Source: Larsenimonas salina (GTDB taxonomy: Bacteria > Pseudomonadota > Gammaproteobacteria > Pseudomonadales > Halomonadaceae). From it: a stretch of DNA of 58,878 nt. The stretch covers positions 1 to 58,878 of the forward strand of contig NZ_JAMLJJ010000010.1 in NCBI RefSeq assembly GCF_023736155.1. The letters run 5' to 3'. How positions within the stretch are numbered: the stretch's first letter is position 1; every line of letters begins with the position of its first letter. Below, piece after piece: positions 14,542 to 22,364 of this stretch. Below the pieces are notes generated by a model. That model searched no databases. It was not told where the DNA came from and worked only from the letters and a program-made list of their open reading frames with translations. The position numbers and the translations under genes are program-made.

Positions 14542-17202
14542 ATGGCTGAGCGGTACGTAGAAAGTGGGCACCAGGAATGGCAGGAAGCGTTGCGCTCCTT
14601 GATTCATTTCGAGGGCCACGATGAAGCGCGTCGTGTGCTCAAGATGCTCTCGGAGGAATCGATGCGTCAGGGGGGTGAGCCAACTGAGCTGCATTCGCCG
14701 CACCGCAATTCGATTCCGGTGGCGCAGGAGCCGGCCTACCCGGGCGATTTAGCGCTTGAATCCAGGCTGCGTGCGGCAATTCGCTGGAACAGCATTGCCA
14801 TGGTGGTGCGGGCCAATCAGTACGATAAAAGCCTGGGTGGGCATCTGGCGAGTTTCATGTCGAGCTGCACTCTGTACGAGGTGGGGTTCAATCATTTCTT
14901 TCGTGCGCCAAGCCCTGATCATGGCGGTGATCTGGTGTATTTTCAGGGCCACATCGCCCCCGGCATCTACAGCCGCTCCTTTCTAGAAGGCCGCCTCGAT
15001 GAGTCTATGCTTGATCGCTTCCGCCAAGAGGTGGGCGGCGGTGGGCTGTCGTCCTACCCGCACCCGTATCTGATGCCGGAATACTGGCAGTTCTCGACCG
15101 TTTCCATGGGGCTCGGGCCGATACAGGCCATCTATCAGGCGCGGTTGATGCGCTATCTGGATCATCGCGGCATAACGCCACTCGAGGACCGCAAGGTCTG
15201 GGCGTTTCTGGGCGATGGCGAATGCGATGAGGTGGAGACATTGGGTGCGCTCCCGCTTGCCAGCCGAGAGCGGCTGGGGCATCTGATTTTCGTGGTCAAC
15301 TGCAACCTTCAGCGCCTCGACGGGCCTGTACGTGGCAATGATCGGGTGATGGATGAACTGGAACGCACCTTTCGGGGCAGCGGCTGGAACGTTATCAAAA
15401 TCGTGTGGGGCAGTGAGTGGGACCCGCTGTTCGCCGCCGACCACGACGGGGCCTTGCAGCACTGCCTCGATACCACCGTCGATGGCGAATACCAGAGCTT
15501 CAAGGCCCAGGGGGCGGCCTACACGCGCACGCATCTTTTCGGAAAATCGCCGACGCTCAGTGAGCGAACGGCGGCGTTGTCGGATGAGGCCATCGCGCAA
15601 CTCAAGCGAGGGGGGCATGATCCGAAAAAAATCCATGCCGCCTATAAGCAAGCGACCGAGAGCGATAATGGCCGACCCACCGTCATTCTGGCCCATACCG
15701 TCAAGGGCTACGGCATGGGCCCTGAAAACGGCGAGGCCGACATGGAAGCGCATAACATCAAGACGCTCTCCGTCGGTGGGCGCCGGGCACTTCGTGATCG
15801 ACTGGCTCTTCCAATCGAGGACACAGAGCTCGAGCAGGGCATGCCGTATTACCGGCCGGCGGCGGATGCCCCGGAGCGTCACTACCTCATGGCGCGAAGA
15901 ACCCTGCTGGGTGGGGCGCTGCCAACGCGCCGCGCCGCCCGTCGCACGCTCGAGATTCCGCCGTTGACCGACAAGGCCTTTGCCAGCCAGCTGAAAGGCT
16001 CCAACGAGCGCGCGGTCTCGACCACCATGGCGTTCGTGCGCGTATTGAGTGGGTTGATCAAGCACAAGGCGCTGGGGCCGAGCCTTGTTCCGATCGTGCC
16101 TGACGAGGCGCGCACCTTCGGCATGGAAGGACTCTTTCGGCAGGTCGGCATCTATGCGTCCGAAGGTCAGAAATATCGACCGGCCGACGCGGGGCAGCTC
16201 ATGTCTTACCGTGAGGATCAGCGCGGCCAGATTCTGGAAGAGGGCATTACCGAATCGGGTGCGATGGCCTCCTGGATCGCTGCCGCCACGGCCGAGGCCA
16301 ATCACGATGCCACCTTGATTCCGTTTTACATCTTCTACGCCATGTTCGGGTTCCAGCGGGTGGGCGATCTGGCCTGGGCCGCCGGTGATATGCTGGCTCG
16401 GGGATTTCTGGTCGGCGGGACGGCCGGACGCACCACCATCAATGGCGAAGGGTTGCAGCATCAGGACGGGCACAGTCATCTAAGCGCCGCGGCCATTCCC
16501 AACTGCCGCAGCTACGACCCAACATACGCCCATGAGATCGCGGTCATCGTTCAGCACGGTCTCAAGGACATGTTCGAACACGGCAATGAGCGGTTTTATT
16601 ACCTGACCGTGATGAACGAAACCTACGCCCACCCCCCGATGCCGGAAGGCTGCGAGGAAGGCATCATTCGAGGCATATATCTGTTGAAGGCATGTGCCCC
16701 GGTTGATACGCCAACCGTTCAATTGATGGGCTCAGGCACCTTGCTGCGCGAGGCCGAGGCGGCGGCTGAGTTGCTGGCCGAGCTGGGTATTTCGGCCAAT
16801 GTCTGGAGCGTGACCAGCTTCAACGAACTTCGCCGCGAGGGATTGGAGCACGACCGGCACCGATTGCGTTCGCCCAATGCCTCGCTCGAGGCGCCGTGGG
16901 TAACGCAGCAGCTTGAAGCGCACAATGGCCCGGTGATTGCCGTGACCGATTATTTAAAGCTCTACGCCGACCAGATTCGAGCGTGGGTGCCCGGTGAGTA
17001 TTACGTGCTAGGCACCGATGGGTTCGGGCGCTCGGATACTCGAGAAACGCTCAGGCAGTTTTTCGAAGTGGATCGTTTTCATGCGGCCTTCATCGCCGTG
17101 GATGCCCTTTATCGACGCGGCGACATCTCGCACGAGCTTTTAGAGCGCGCACGCACGGCGTTCTCGATGGTTGCCGACAAGCCATCCCCGCTTTCCTGCT
17201 GA
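14542..17202 (+). CDS. aceE: Pyruvate dehydrogenase E1 component, homodimeric type
   Basis: 886 aa, matching E. coli AceE (887). ATG at 14542 with AGGAG eight bases upstream. Thiamin diphosphate/Mg site GDGECDEVE...NCNLQRLDGP, the active-site loop His in YTRTHLFGKSP, then RGGHDPKKI and AHTVKGYGMGPENGEA, all as in AceE. It decarboxylates pyruvate and passes the acetyl group to lipoyl-E2. Unusually, no full aceF (E2) or lpd follows; only a 64-residue subunit-binding domain gene does, and a LysR regulator is divergent. It may be a second, specialised E1 paralogue, or the main aceF may be elsewhere. Confidence 0.93.
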   Translation: MAERYVESGHQEWQEALRSLIHFEGHDEARRVLKMLSEESMRQGGEPTELHSPHRNSIPVAQEPAYPGDLALESRLRAAIRWNSIAMVVRANQYDKSLGGHLASFMSSCTLYEVGFNHFFRAPSPDHGGDLVYFQGHIAPGIYSRSFLEGRLDESMLDRFRQEVGGGGLSSYPHPYLMPEYWQFSTVSMGLGPIQAIYQARLMRYLDHRGITPLEDRKVWAFLGDGECDEVETLGALPLASRERLGHLIFVVNCNLQRLDGPVRGNDRVMDELERTFRGSGWNVIKIVWGSEWDPLFAADHDGALQHCLDTTVDGEYQSFKAQGAAYTRTHLFGKSPTLSERTAALSDEAIAQLKRGGHDPKKIHAAYKQATESDNGRPTVILAHTVKGYGMGPENGEADMEAHNIKTLSVGGRRALRDRLALPIEDTELEQGMPYYRPAADAPERHYLMARRTLLGGALPTRRAARRTLEIPPLTDKAFASQLKGSNERAVSTTMAFVRVLSGLIKHKALGPSLVPIVPDEARTFGMEGLFRQVGIYASEGQKYRPADAGQLMSYREDQRGQILEEGITESGAMASWIAAATAEANHDATLIPFYIFYAMFGFQRVGDLAWAAGDMLARGFLVGGTAGRTTINGEGLQHQDGHSHLSAAAIPNCRSYDPTYAHEIAVIVQHGLKDMFEHGNERFYYLTVMNETYAHPPMPEGCEEGIIRGIYLLKACAPVDTPTVQLMGSGTLLREAEAAAELLAELGISANVWSVTSFNELRREGLEHDRHRLRSPNASLEAPWVTQQLEAHNGPVIAVTDYLKLYADQIRAWVPGEYYVLGTDGFGRSDTRETLRQFFEVDRFHAAFIAVDALYRRGDISHELLERARTAFSMVADKPSPLSC

Positions 17203-17212
17203 GGGTCGAAAA

Positions 17213-17407
17213 ATGCTGACAGATGATGTAGATACGTCCACGCCAGTAGTGCACGCCGCGCCCAAGGTCAGGCGCTACGCCCGCGAGCTTGGTGTGCCTC
17301 TGTCGCGGGTCCACGCAAGCGGTCCGCATGGGCGTATTCTCATACGAGATGTGCAGGTGTTTGTAAGACAGGCGGTGGGTAGCTTGAAAAAACACGATGC
17401 GGGATGA
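17213..17407 (+). CDS. Stand-alone E2-type peripheral subunit-binding domain protein
   Basis: 64 aa, ATG at 17213 preceded by GAGGG at proper spacing, 10 bp after aceE. Residues about 15-57 are a clean peripheral subunit-binding domain: APKVRRYARELGV...VHASGPHGRIL.RDVQVFV, the fold by which AceF/SucB hold E1 or E3. The lipoyl domains that should precede it and the acetyltransferase core that should follow are absent, and a terminator comes 18 bp after the stop. So it is either a relic of a deleted aceF or a functional mini-adaptor for AceE. The intact frame, ribosome binding site and conserved core argue for function. Confidence 0.78.
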   Translation: MLTDDVDTSTPVVHAAPKVRRYARELGVPLSRVHASGPHGRILIRDVQVFVRQAVGSLKKHDAG

Positions 17408-17424
17408 ACTCCAGGCTTAAATGG

Positions 17425-17451
17425 AAAAAGCCAGGCTTAGCCTGGCTTTTT
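17425..17451. terminator. Bidirectional rho-independent terminator
   Basis: AAAAAGCCAGGC-TTA-GCCTGGC plus TTTTT. Symmetrical, so it can end both aceE-PSBD transcription and the converging acyltransferase gene. Confidence 0.88.
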
Positions 17452-17463
17452 CTTTTACGAATG

Positions 17464-17486
17464 CCCGTTTCGCCAAGCGAAACGGG
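17464..17486 (-). terminator. Second hairpin between converging genes
   Basis: CCCGTTTCGC-N3-GCGAAACGGG, a perfect 10-bp stem just past the acyltransferase stop. It lacks a T tract of its own but precedes the bidirectional terminator in the minus direction. Confidence 0.45.
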
Positions 17487-17497
17487 ATCCAATCTAT

Positions 17498-18778
17498 TTA
17501 TTTGGAATCTGCATGGTGTGGGTAGGCGCTTTTTCGCTGCTTGCGTGGGAGCAGACGCGCTCTCAGCATATCGCGGGTACGGGTGACCACCTTTTCCTGA
17601 AACAGGATACAGCTGACCAGTAATACGCTCATATACACGGGATACATCCAGATCGAACGGTCAGCGCTTATGGCAATTTGGGCGATTTCAGAAATCGGCG
17701 CGGACGTGGTCATGACCTCCCAACTGGCGTACAGCACCTTTTCAACCTTGGACGCGACCATTTGAAGCGGGATATGCAGCGCAAAGATTGAAAGCGACGC
17801 CACTCCCAAGCGCGACAGCCATTGACGTGCGGTGGTACCAAGCTGCCAGTTGGCGTCGGCGCAGAGAAGAACCAGTGCTAGTTGAGATGGCAGCAACAAG
17901 CCATTATGAACGAGGTAGTACCACTGACCGCCGACAAACCGATACAGCAGGGCGGTTGCCACAAAGCAGGCCACGATAAACACAGTGGTCGCGCGCTTGC
18001 CATTCGGGCTTAAAAGGGTCGAGAGCCAGGCCGGCCGTGCGCGGTACAGGGCGTAGAGCAGGATGCCGGAGAGGAACTCGGGCAGACGAATGATCGGGTT
18101 GCGGTGCATCAGGCCATGTGCCATGGGCGTGACCGTGTTGCTGAAAAACATGTAGAACGCCGGTATAGCGTAGAGCACGCAGACCGCGAGCAGCAAAAGC
18201 GTTGGGCGGCGTGTCGCATTGAGGCGCGGCGCCATATACGGGAAGCAGATGTAGAAAAACAGTAGCGCCGACAGCGACCACGCCGGTTGGTTGAAGAGCG
18301 TGTAGCACGGGTTCCACGCTTGCAGTAGCGTCAGGTTCAGCCCGATGTTGGCCAAAAGGCCCTGGAAGCTCAGTGCATAGGCGGTCGTATCCGGCGCGAT
18401 GCTCGACCACCCGTTGACATTATGGTCGACCATGACGCTTCCAAGGCTACCGGAGGCCGTCATTGCCAGCGGGATTGCAAGCACCAGTGCAAAGATATGG
18501 ATCGGGTAAAGCGAGGTAAGGCGCTTTATGAAAAAATCGCGCTTGGCGATGGCCTGTTGCTTGCGTCCGAGGTAGACGTGGGTCAGCAAAAAGCCCGATA
18601 GCACAAAAAAGGCACTGGTCGAGAAAAAGCCCAGACTCAGCAGGCTGTGAAGCCATGGAATTGATTCGATTTCAGGGTAATTTTTGAAAGTGTGAAAAAG
18701 AACCAGATAGATGGCGAGGCCGAAGCGCAAGCCATCCAGGGCAACAAGGTTTTCTTTTGGTGCGGCCATAGGATCCAT
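17498..18778 (-). CDS. Acyltransferase family 3 (OafA/YrhL-like) membrane protein
   Basis: 426 aa from the ATG at 18778; an ATG at 18769 is equally possible. About ten membrane helices with the family signatures: LDGLRFGLAIYLVLFHTF, with the catalytic His, near residue 29; FFSTSAFFVLSGFLL around 51-65; and FFIKRLTSLYPIHIFALVL. Family members transfer acyl (often O-acetyl) groups from the cytoplasm to extracytoplasmic glycans, exopolysaccharide or lipids. Monocistronic, with a 14-bp palindrome just upstream. No glycan genes adjoin it, so the acceptor cannot be guessed. Confidence 0.85.
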   Translation of the reverse strand: MDPMAAPKENLVALDGLRFGLAIYLVLFHTFKNYPEIESIPWLHSLLSLGFFSTSAFFVLSGFLLTHVYLGRKQQAIAKRDFFIKRLTSLYPIHIFALVLAIPLAMTASGSLGSVMVDHNVNGWSSIAPDTTAYALSFQGLLANIGLNLTLLQAWNPCYTLFNQPAWSLSALLFFYICFPYMAPRLNATRRPTLLLLAVCVLYAIPAFYMFFSNTVTPMAHGLMHRNPIIRLPEFLSGILLYALYRARPAWLSTLLSPNGKRATTVFIVACFVATALLYRFVGGQWYYLVHNGLLLPSQLALVLLCADANWQLGTTARQWLSRLGVASLSIFALHIPLQMVASKVEKVLYASWEVMTTSAPISEIAQIAISADRSIWMYPVYMSVLLVSCILFQEKVVTRTRDMLRARLLPRKQRKSAYPHHADSK

Positions 18779-18781
18779 CCC

Positions 18782-18795
18782 GGGAAATATTTCCC
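18782..18795. promoter_or_regulatory. Perfect palindrome upstream of acyltransferase
   Basis: GGGAAATATTTCCC, a perfect 14-bp palindrome immediately before the acyltransferase start codon. Such placement suits an operator or a translation-blocking hairpin. Binding factor unknown. Confidence 0.35.
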
Positions 18796-18960
18796 ACAGT
18801 TTCCTCCCGAATTAGAGTTGGCTGCTGTGCAGGTTCGGTTTCGTAGCGTTACTTATATGCGCATTAAGTTACATTAAAGGCGTGTCCTTTCAGGGTTTCG
18901 GCGGTAATGGTGAAAGGGCATAGCCGTAAAAAAGCACTTTTTGCTAGTATGAAGCCATCG

Positions 18961-18974
18961 CGGAGTCGACTCCG
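18961..18974. promoter_or_regulatory. Perfect palindrome upstream of gnd
   Basis: CGGAGTCGACTCCG, a 14-bp perfect palindrome. A TAGTAT -10-like hexamer lies at 18945-18950, so the palindrome would fall at about +4 to +17 of a gnd transcript. Candidate operator or 5' hairpin. Confidence 0.35.
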
Positions 18975-19014
18975 ACAGATGACCTATTACTAAGCGCAAT
19001 CAAGGAGCGTATTC

Positions 19015-20007
19015 GTGAAATTAGGGATTATTGGGCTTGGTCGCATGGGGGCCAACATCGCACGGCGCTTAATGGATGCCGGACACGAATGTGTGGTGTT
19101 CGATTCAAACGCCGACACTGTTGCAACGCTTGGTGATGACGGCGCCCAGACAACAGCCTCGCTCGACGAGCTGGTCGAGGCACTGCCGACCCCCCGGGCC
19201 ATCTGGTTGATGCTGCCGGCCGGTGACGTGACCGAACAGACGGTTGAAACCCTGAAGGGTAAGCTTTCAAGCGATGACGTTCTAATCGATGGCGGTAATG
19301 CCAATTTCAAGGATGATGTCCGTCGTGCGGAGTCGCTCCAGGAAGCGGGTATCCATTATATCGACGTTGGCGTCTCCGGCGGTGTCTGGGGTCGTGAGCG
19401 TGGCTATTGCCTCATGATCGGTGGCGAGCAGAACGTCGTCGACCGTCTTGACCCGATTTTCGAAACGCTGGCGCCGGGTGTGGGTGACATCGACAAGACC
19501 CCGCGTCGCGAAACTCGCGACCCTCGTGTCGAGCAGGGGTACATGTACTGTGGACCCAACGGCTCGGGCCACTTCGTGAAGATGGTTCATAACGGCATCG
19601 AATACGGCATGATGCAGGCGTTCGCTGAAGGCTTTGACATTCTTAAAAGCCGCAACAAGGAAGAACTGCCCGACAACATGCGCTATGACCTCGAGCTTGC
19701 CGATATTGCCGAGCTCTGGCGTCGTGGCAGTGTCATCTCCTCGTGGCTTCTGGACCTGACTTCGATTGCGCTTGCCGAAGACAACGACCTCGAGCAATAT
19801 ACCGGTAAGGTCAACGATTCTGGCGAAGGCCGGTGGACCATCGAGGCGGCCATCGAGGAAGCGGTGCCGGCCAACGTGCTTTCGGCGGCGCTGTTTACGC
19901 GCTTCCGCTCTCGCTCGGACAATACCTATGGCGAAAAACTGCTGTCAGCAATGCGCAAGCAGTTTGGTGGCCACGTGGAAACACCGCCCGACGCGTCCTC
20001 CAAGTAA
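19015..20007 (+). CDS. gnd: 6-phosphogluconate dehydrogenase (decarboxylating), short NAD-type
   Basis: 330 aa from a GTG at 19015 with AAGGAG eight bases upstream. N-terminal Rossmann motif GLGRMG; the substrate-binding GVSGGVWG and the catalytic [14 protein letters not shown] (Lys about 189 and the Glu seven residues on). The length is that of the short (about 300-330 aa) NAD-preferring 6PGDH class rather than the 470-aa NADP enzyme. It oxidises 6-phosphogluconate to ribulose-5-phosphate and CO2. Single gene with its own terminator. Cofactor preference is inferred from the class. Confidence 0.9.
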   Translation: MKLGIIGLGRMGANIARRLMDAGHECVVFDSNADTVATLGDDGAQTTASLDELVEALPTPRAIWLMLPAGDVTEQTVETLKGKLSSDDVLIDGGNANFKDDVRRAESLQEAGIHYIDVGVSGGVWGRERGYCLMIGGEQNVVDRLDPIFETLAPGVGDIDKTPRRETRDPRVEQGYMYCGPNGSGHFVKMVHNGIEYGMMQAFAEGFDILKSRNKEELPDNMRYDLELADIAELWRRGSVISSWLLDLTSIALAEDNDLEQYTGKVNDSGEGRWTIEAAIEEAVPANVLSAALFTRFRSRSDNTYGEKLLSAMRKQFGGHVETPPDASSK

Positions 20008-20029
20008 CTTAACGGTAGGATTTGATGAC

Positions 20030-20060
20030 AAACGACGTTGCCCAGTGCAGCGTCGTTTTT
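20030..20060 (+). terminator. Terminator of gnd
   Basis: AAACGACG...CGTCGTTT stem, extended inward by TTG/CAG, followed by a run of T. Lies 22 bp after the gnd stop. Confidence 0.8.
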
Positions 20061-20086
20061 TTTAGTTTATGGATTAACGACACGAT

Positions 20087-21283
20087 ATGAATGACTCGAC
20101 GTGGGACGTCGTTATTATCGGTGCTGGCGCGGCCGGGTTAATGTGCGCTTTGACGGCGGGCTATCGGGGGTGTTCGGTGCTGGTGCTTGACCATGCCAAT
20201 AAGCCCGGCAAAAAGATTCTTATGTCCGGAGGTGGTCGCTGCAACTTCACGAATCTCAATTCAGCGCCGACTGATTTCTTTTCGCAAAACCCCCATTTTT
20301 GCATTTCAGCGCTCAAGCGCTATACGCCCGCGCACTTTGTCGAGTTGATCGAGCGTCATGGCGTTGAGTACGTCGAAAAGGCGGCAGGTCAACTATTTAG
20401 CGCCACGTCCAGCAAGGCCATTCTCGATGTGCTTTTAACAGAGTGCGATTGGGCTGGTGTCGAACTTCGCCTCAAGACCTCGGTCGAGAGTGTCAACTGG
20501 TGCGATGAAAACGCGTGCTACACCCTTGCGACGCCGAAAGAGCGCGTCGTGGCACGCTCTTTGGTCGTCGCAACAGGAGGGCTTTCGATTCCGTCGATGG
20601 GGGCAAGTGGGTTTGGCTATGAGCTTGCTCGTCAGTTCGGACTCGAGGTGTTGCCAACGACTGCGGCACTGGTACCGTTTACTTTCAGCGATCTTTGGAA
20701 AAGCCGATTTTCGGAGCTTGCTGGCATCACGGCAGATGTCGAGGTGGAATGTGGGGGTGTTCATTATCGTGAACCGCTGCTGATGACTCATCGCGGCTTA
20801 TCCGGCCCGGTGATCTTGAAAGCATCGACCCATTGGCAGGCCGGTACACCGATTACGATTAACTGGTTGCCGGATACCGATGCTGTTGAGACCCTGAAGG
20901 AGCGTCGCATGAGTATGCCCAAGCGGCGTGTGTCGACATGGCTTAAAGAAAAGCTATCTCAGCGGTTGGGTGGGGCATTGGCTGAGTGGTTCGATTTGGA
21001 ATGTACCTTTGCAGAGCTTTCCAACGCGCACTGTGAGCGGATCGGTGAGTCACTTAATGCAATGCGTCTTACGCCATCAGGTACGGAAGGGTGGCGAACG
21101 GCCGAGGTCACTCTGGGTGGGGTGAATACGGATGAGGTTTCGTCAAAAACCCTTGAAGCCAAGCTGCAGCCTGGTCTCTATTTTATCGGCGAGGTGCTCG
21201 ATGTGACCGGCCAACTGGGCGGCCACAACTTTCAATGGGCATGGGCATCTGGTGTCGCGTGCGGTAATGCCTTGAAAAAATGA
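20087..21283 (+). CDS. HI0933/YhiN-family FAD oxidoreductase (BaiN-like)
   Basis: 398 aa. FAD-binding GAGAAGLMC at the N terminus; the family-specific GKKILMSGGGRCNFTN at about residues 41-56; and near the C terminus GLYFIGEVLDVTGQLGGHNFQWAWASG, which closes the FAD site. Members are cytoplasmic flavoproteins of unclear substrate; one clostridial member reduces bile-acid intermediates. Placed after gnd but with a terminator in between, so separately transcribed. Substrate unknown. Confidence 0.85.
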   Translation: MNDSTWDVVIIGAGAAGLMCALTAGYRGCSVLVLDHANKPGKKILMSGGGRCNFTNLNSAPTDFFSQNPHFCISALKRYTPAHFVELIERHGVEYVEKAAGQLFSATSSKAILDVLLTECDWAGVELRLKTSVESVNWCDENACYTLATPKERVVARSLVVATGGLSIPSMGASGFGYELARQFGLEVLPTTAALVPFTFSDLWKSRFSELAGITADVEVECGGVHYREPLLMTHRGLSGPVILKASTHWQAGTPITINWLPDTDAVETLKERRMSMPKRRVSTWLKEKLSQRLGGALAEWFDLECTFAELSNAHCERIGESLNAMRLTPSGTEGWRTAEVTLGGVNTDEVSSKTLEAKLQPGLYFIGEVLDVTGQLGGHNFQWAWASGVACGNALKK

Positions 21284-21287
21284 TGTT

Positions 21288-21593
21288 TCAACGCTTGATC
21301 AGCCCCTTGCCACGATTATAGAGGGTATAGCCGAGCATGACTTTTCGCATGACGCCTGCAAGCCCTTTCTTGTTTTTCGGGCTTTGTTTGCGATTACGGC
21401 GTGCTTTCCATGCCGTGCCCAAGCTGATCATCGTTAGCGCGACGCCTTTGTAGCGGGCGACCTTGAGCCAGGCCCGATCAAAGGGCTGGCTCGCTTCACG
21501 CCACTGCTGGCTTGCGTGAACGATGTCCAGCCTATCCTGCATGATCTGATGCTGGAGAGCTTCGCGTTGGCGTTCGAGTTCAAGAAGTTTCAC
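21288..21593 (-). CDS. yqjK: YqjK-like protein
   Basis: 101 aa from a GTG at 21593, chosen because GGAGC lies eight bases upstream; it overlaps the preceding yqjE-like gene by 14 bp. An N-terminal charged helix (KLLELERQREALQHQIMQDRLD) matches the YqjK pattern, and the C terminus is strongly basic. In E. coli yqjK ends the yqjCDEK run, and the order is the same here. Function unknown; probably associated with the inner membrane through its neighbours. Confidence 0.7.
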   Translation of the reverse strand: MKLLELERQREALQHQIMQDRLDIVHASQQWREASQPFDRAWLKVARYKGVALTMISLGTAWKARRNRKQSPKNKKGLAGVMRKVMLGYTLYNRGKGLIKR

Positions 21594-21975
21594 GGCGTTG
21601 CTCCAGGTGATAGCGATCTTCACCCAAGTTCTGCAGCGTCGATTTTAGAAAGCTCGGTCGTTTGGCGATAGCTTTGACGCGCCAGGCAAACAAAAGCCCA
21701 AGTACGATCAAGACCCCCGATGAAACGCCGATGGCCATGAGTCGATGACTTTCCCAGAAGGCCACGATGATCAACAGCATCAGCATACCGATACCGAAAG
21801 CGATCAAAAGCATCGCAATTCCGGAAAGCAGCAGCATGACGACTAAACGAGCGCGCTCTTCCTCGAGTTCGATCACTAGAAGACGCAGGCGAGTTTCGCC
21901 TGCCCCGATGAGGGAGCTCAGCGCATTGCGCGCCGAGCCGTACAAACGTTCCAGGGGACCGTTTTGTTCTGCCAT
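21580..21975 (-). CDS. yqjE: YqjE-like phage-holin-superfamily membrane protein
   Basis: 131 aa with two hydrophobic helices (about 45-70 and 76-98) after an amphipathic Arg/Glu-rich segment (LIELEEERARLV). This is the pattern of YqjE (holin_3_6-like). Starts in a TGATG overlap with the DUF883 gene. In enterobacteria YqjD/ElaB proteins tether ribosomes to the membrane in stationary phase and YqjE is the partner membrane protein. Not a lysis gene: no endolysin or phage genes are nearby. Confidence 0.82.
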   Translation of the reverse strand: MAEQNGPLERLYGSARNALSSLIGAGETRLRLLVIELEEERARLVVMLLLSGIAMLLIAFGIGMLMLLIIVAFWESHRLMAIGVSSGVLIVLGLLFAWRVKAIAKRPSFLKSTLQNLGEDRYHLEQRRETS

Positions 21976-22313
21976 CAGCGCCGCCCGAGCAACAGACCGA
22001 CGACAACACCTACGCCCGCGGCGATACCGACGCTGGACCAGGGGTTTTCGTGAACGTAATGATCGGCGCAGTCGAATTTTTCCATCGCCTGCTCGCGTAC
22101 CACTTCACCTTTCTGGCTCAGTCGCTCGCGGGCTTCGTTCAGACGAAGCTCGGCGCGTTCACGCAGTTTGGAGACATTTTCGCGGGAATCGTCCGCTGTG
22201 GCCTGCATCAGCTCTTCGACGGTCTGTGACAGCTGACGTAGATCGTCATAAAGCTGTTCCTTGCTGACTTCATTGGATTTCGGATCGTTTGGATCGATCG
22301 GTTGCATGGCCAT
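21975..22313 (-). CDS. yqjD: YqjD/ElaB-like DUF883 membrane-anchored protein
   Basis: 112 aa from the ATG at 22313, preceded by GGAGG. A long amphipathic coiled-coil region (DDLRQLSQTVEELMQATADD...) is followed by HENPWSSVGIAAGVGVVVGLLLGRR, the C-terminal tail-anchor helix typical of ElaB/YqjD. E. coli members bind ribosomes and localise them to the inner membrane in stationary phase. First of the yqjD-yqjE-yqjK trio; it follows the phospholipase gene by 51 bp on the same strand and could be co-transcribed with it. Confidence 0.85.
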   Translation of the reverse strand: MAMQPIDPNDPKSNEVSKEQLYDDLRQLSQTVEELMQATADDSRENVSKLRERAELRLNEARERLSQKGEVVREQAMEKFDCADHYVHENPWSSVGIAAGVGVVVGLLLGRR

Positions 22314-22364
22314 GTAATGTCCTCCGTTGACGTAAGGTTGCCCATCAAGCATAGCACCGACTTC

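Noticed and set aside
14983-16479. 498-codon open frame antisense to aceE
   Set aside because: Same reason; the sense gene is full-length with all active-site motifs and the antisense peptide has no family character.
21580-21975. Holin-like protein as evidence of a prophage
   Set aside because: It is the YqjE member of the widespread yqjD-yqjE-yqjK trio; no other phage genes are near.
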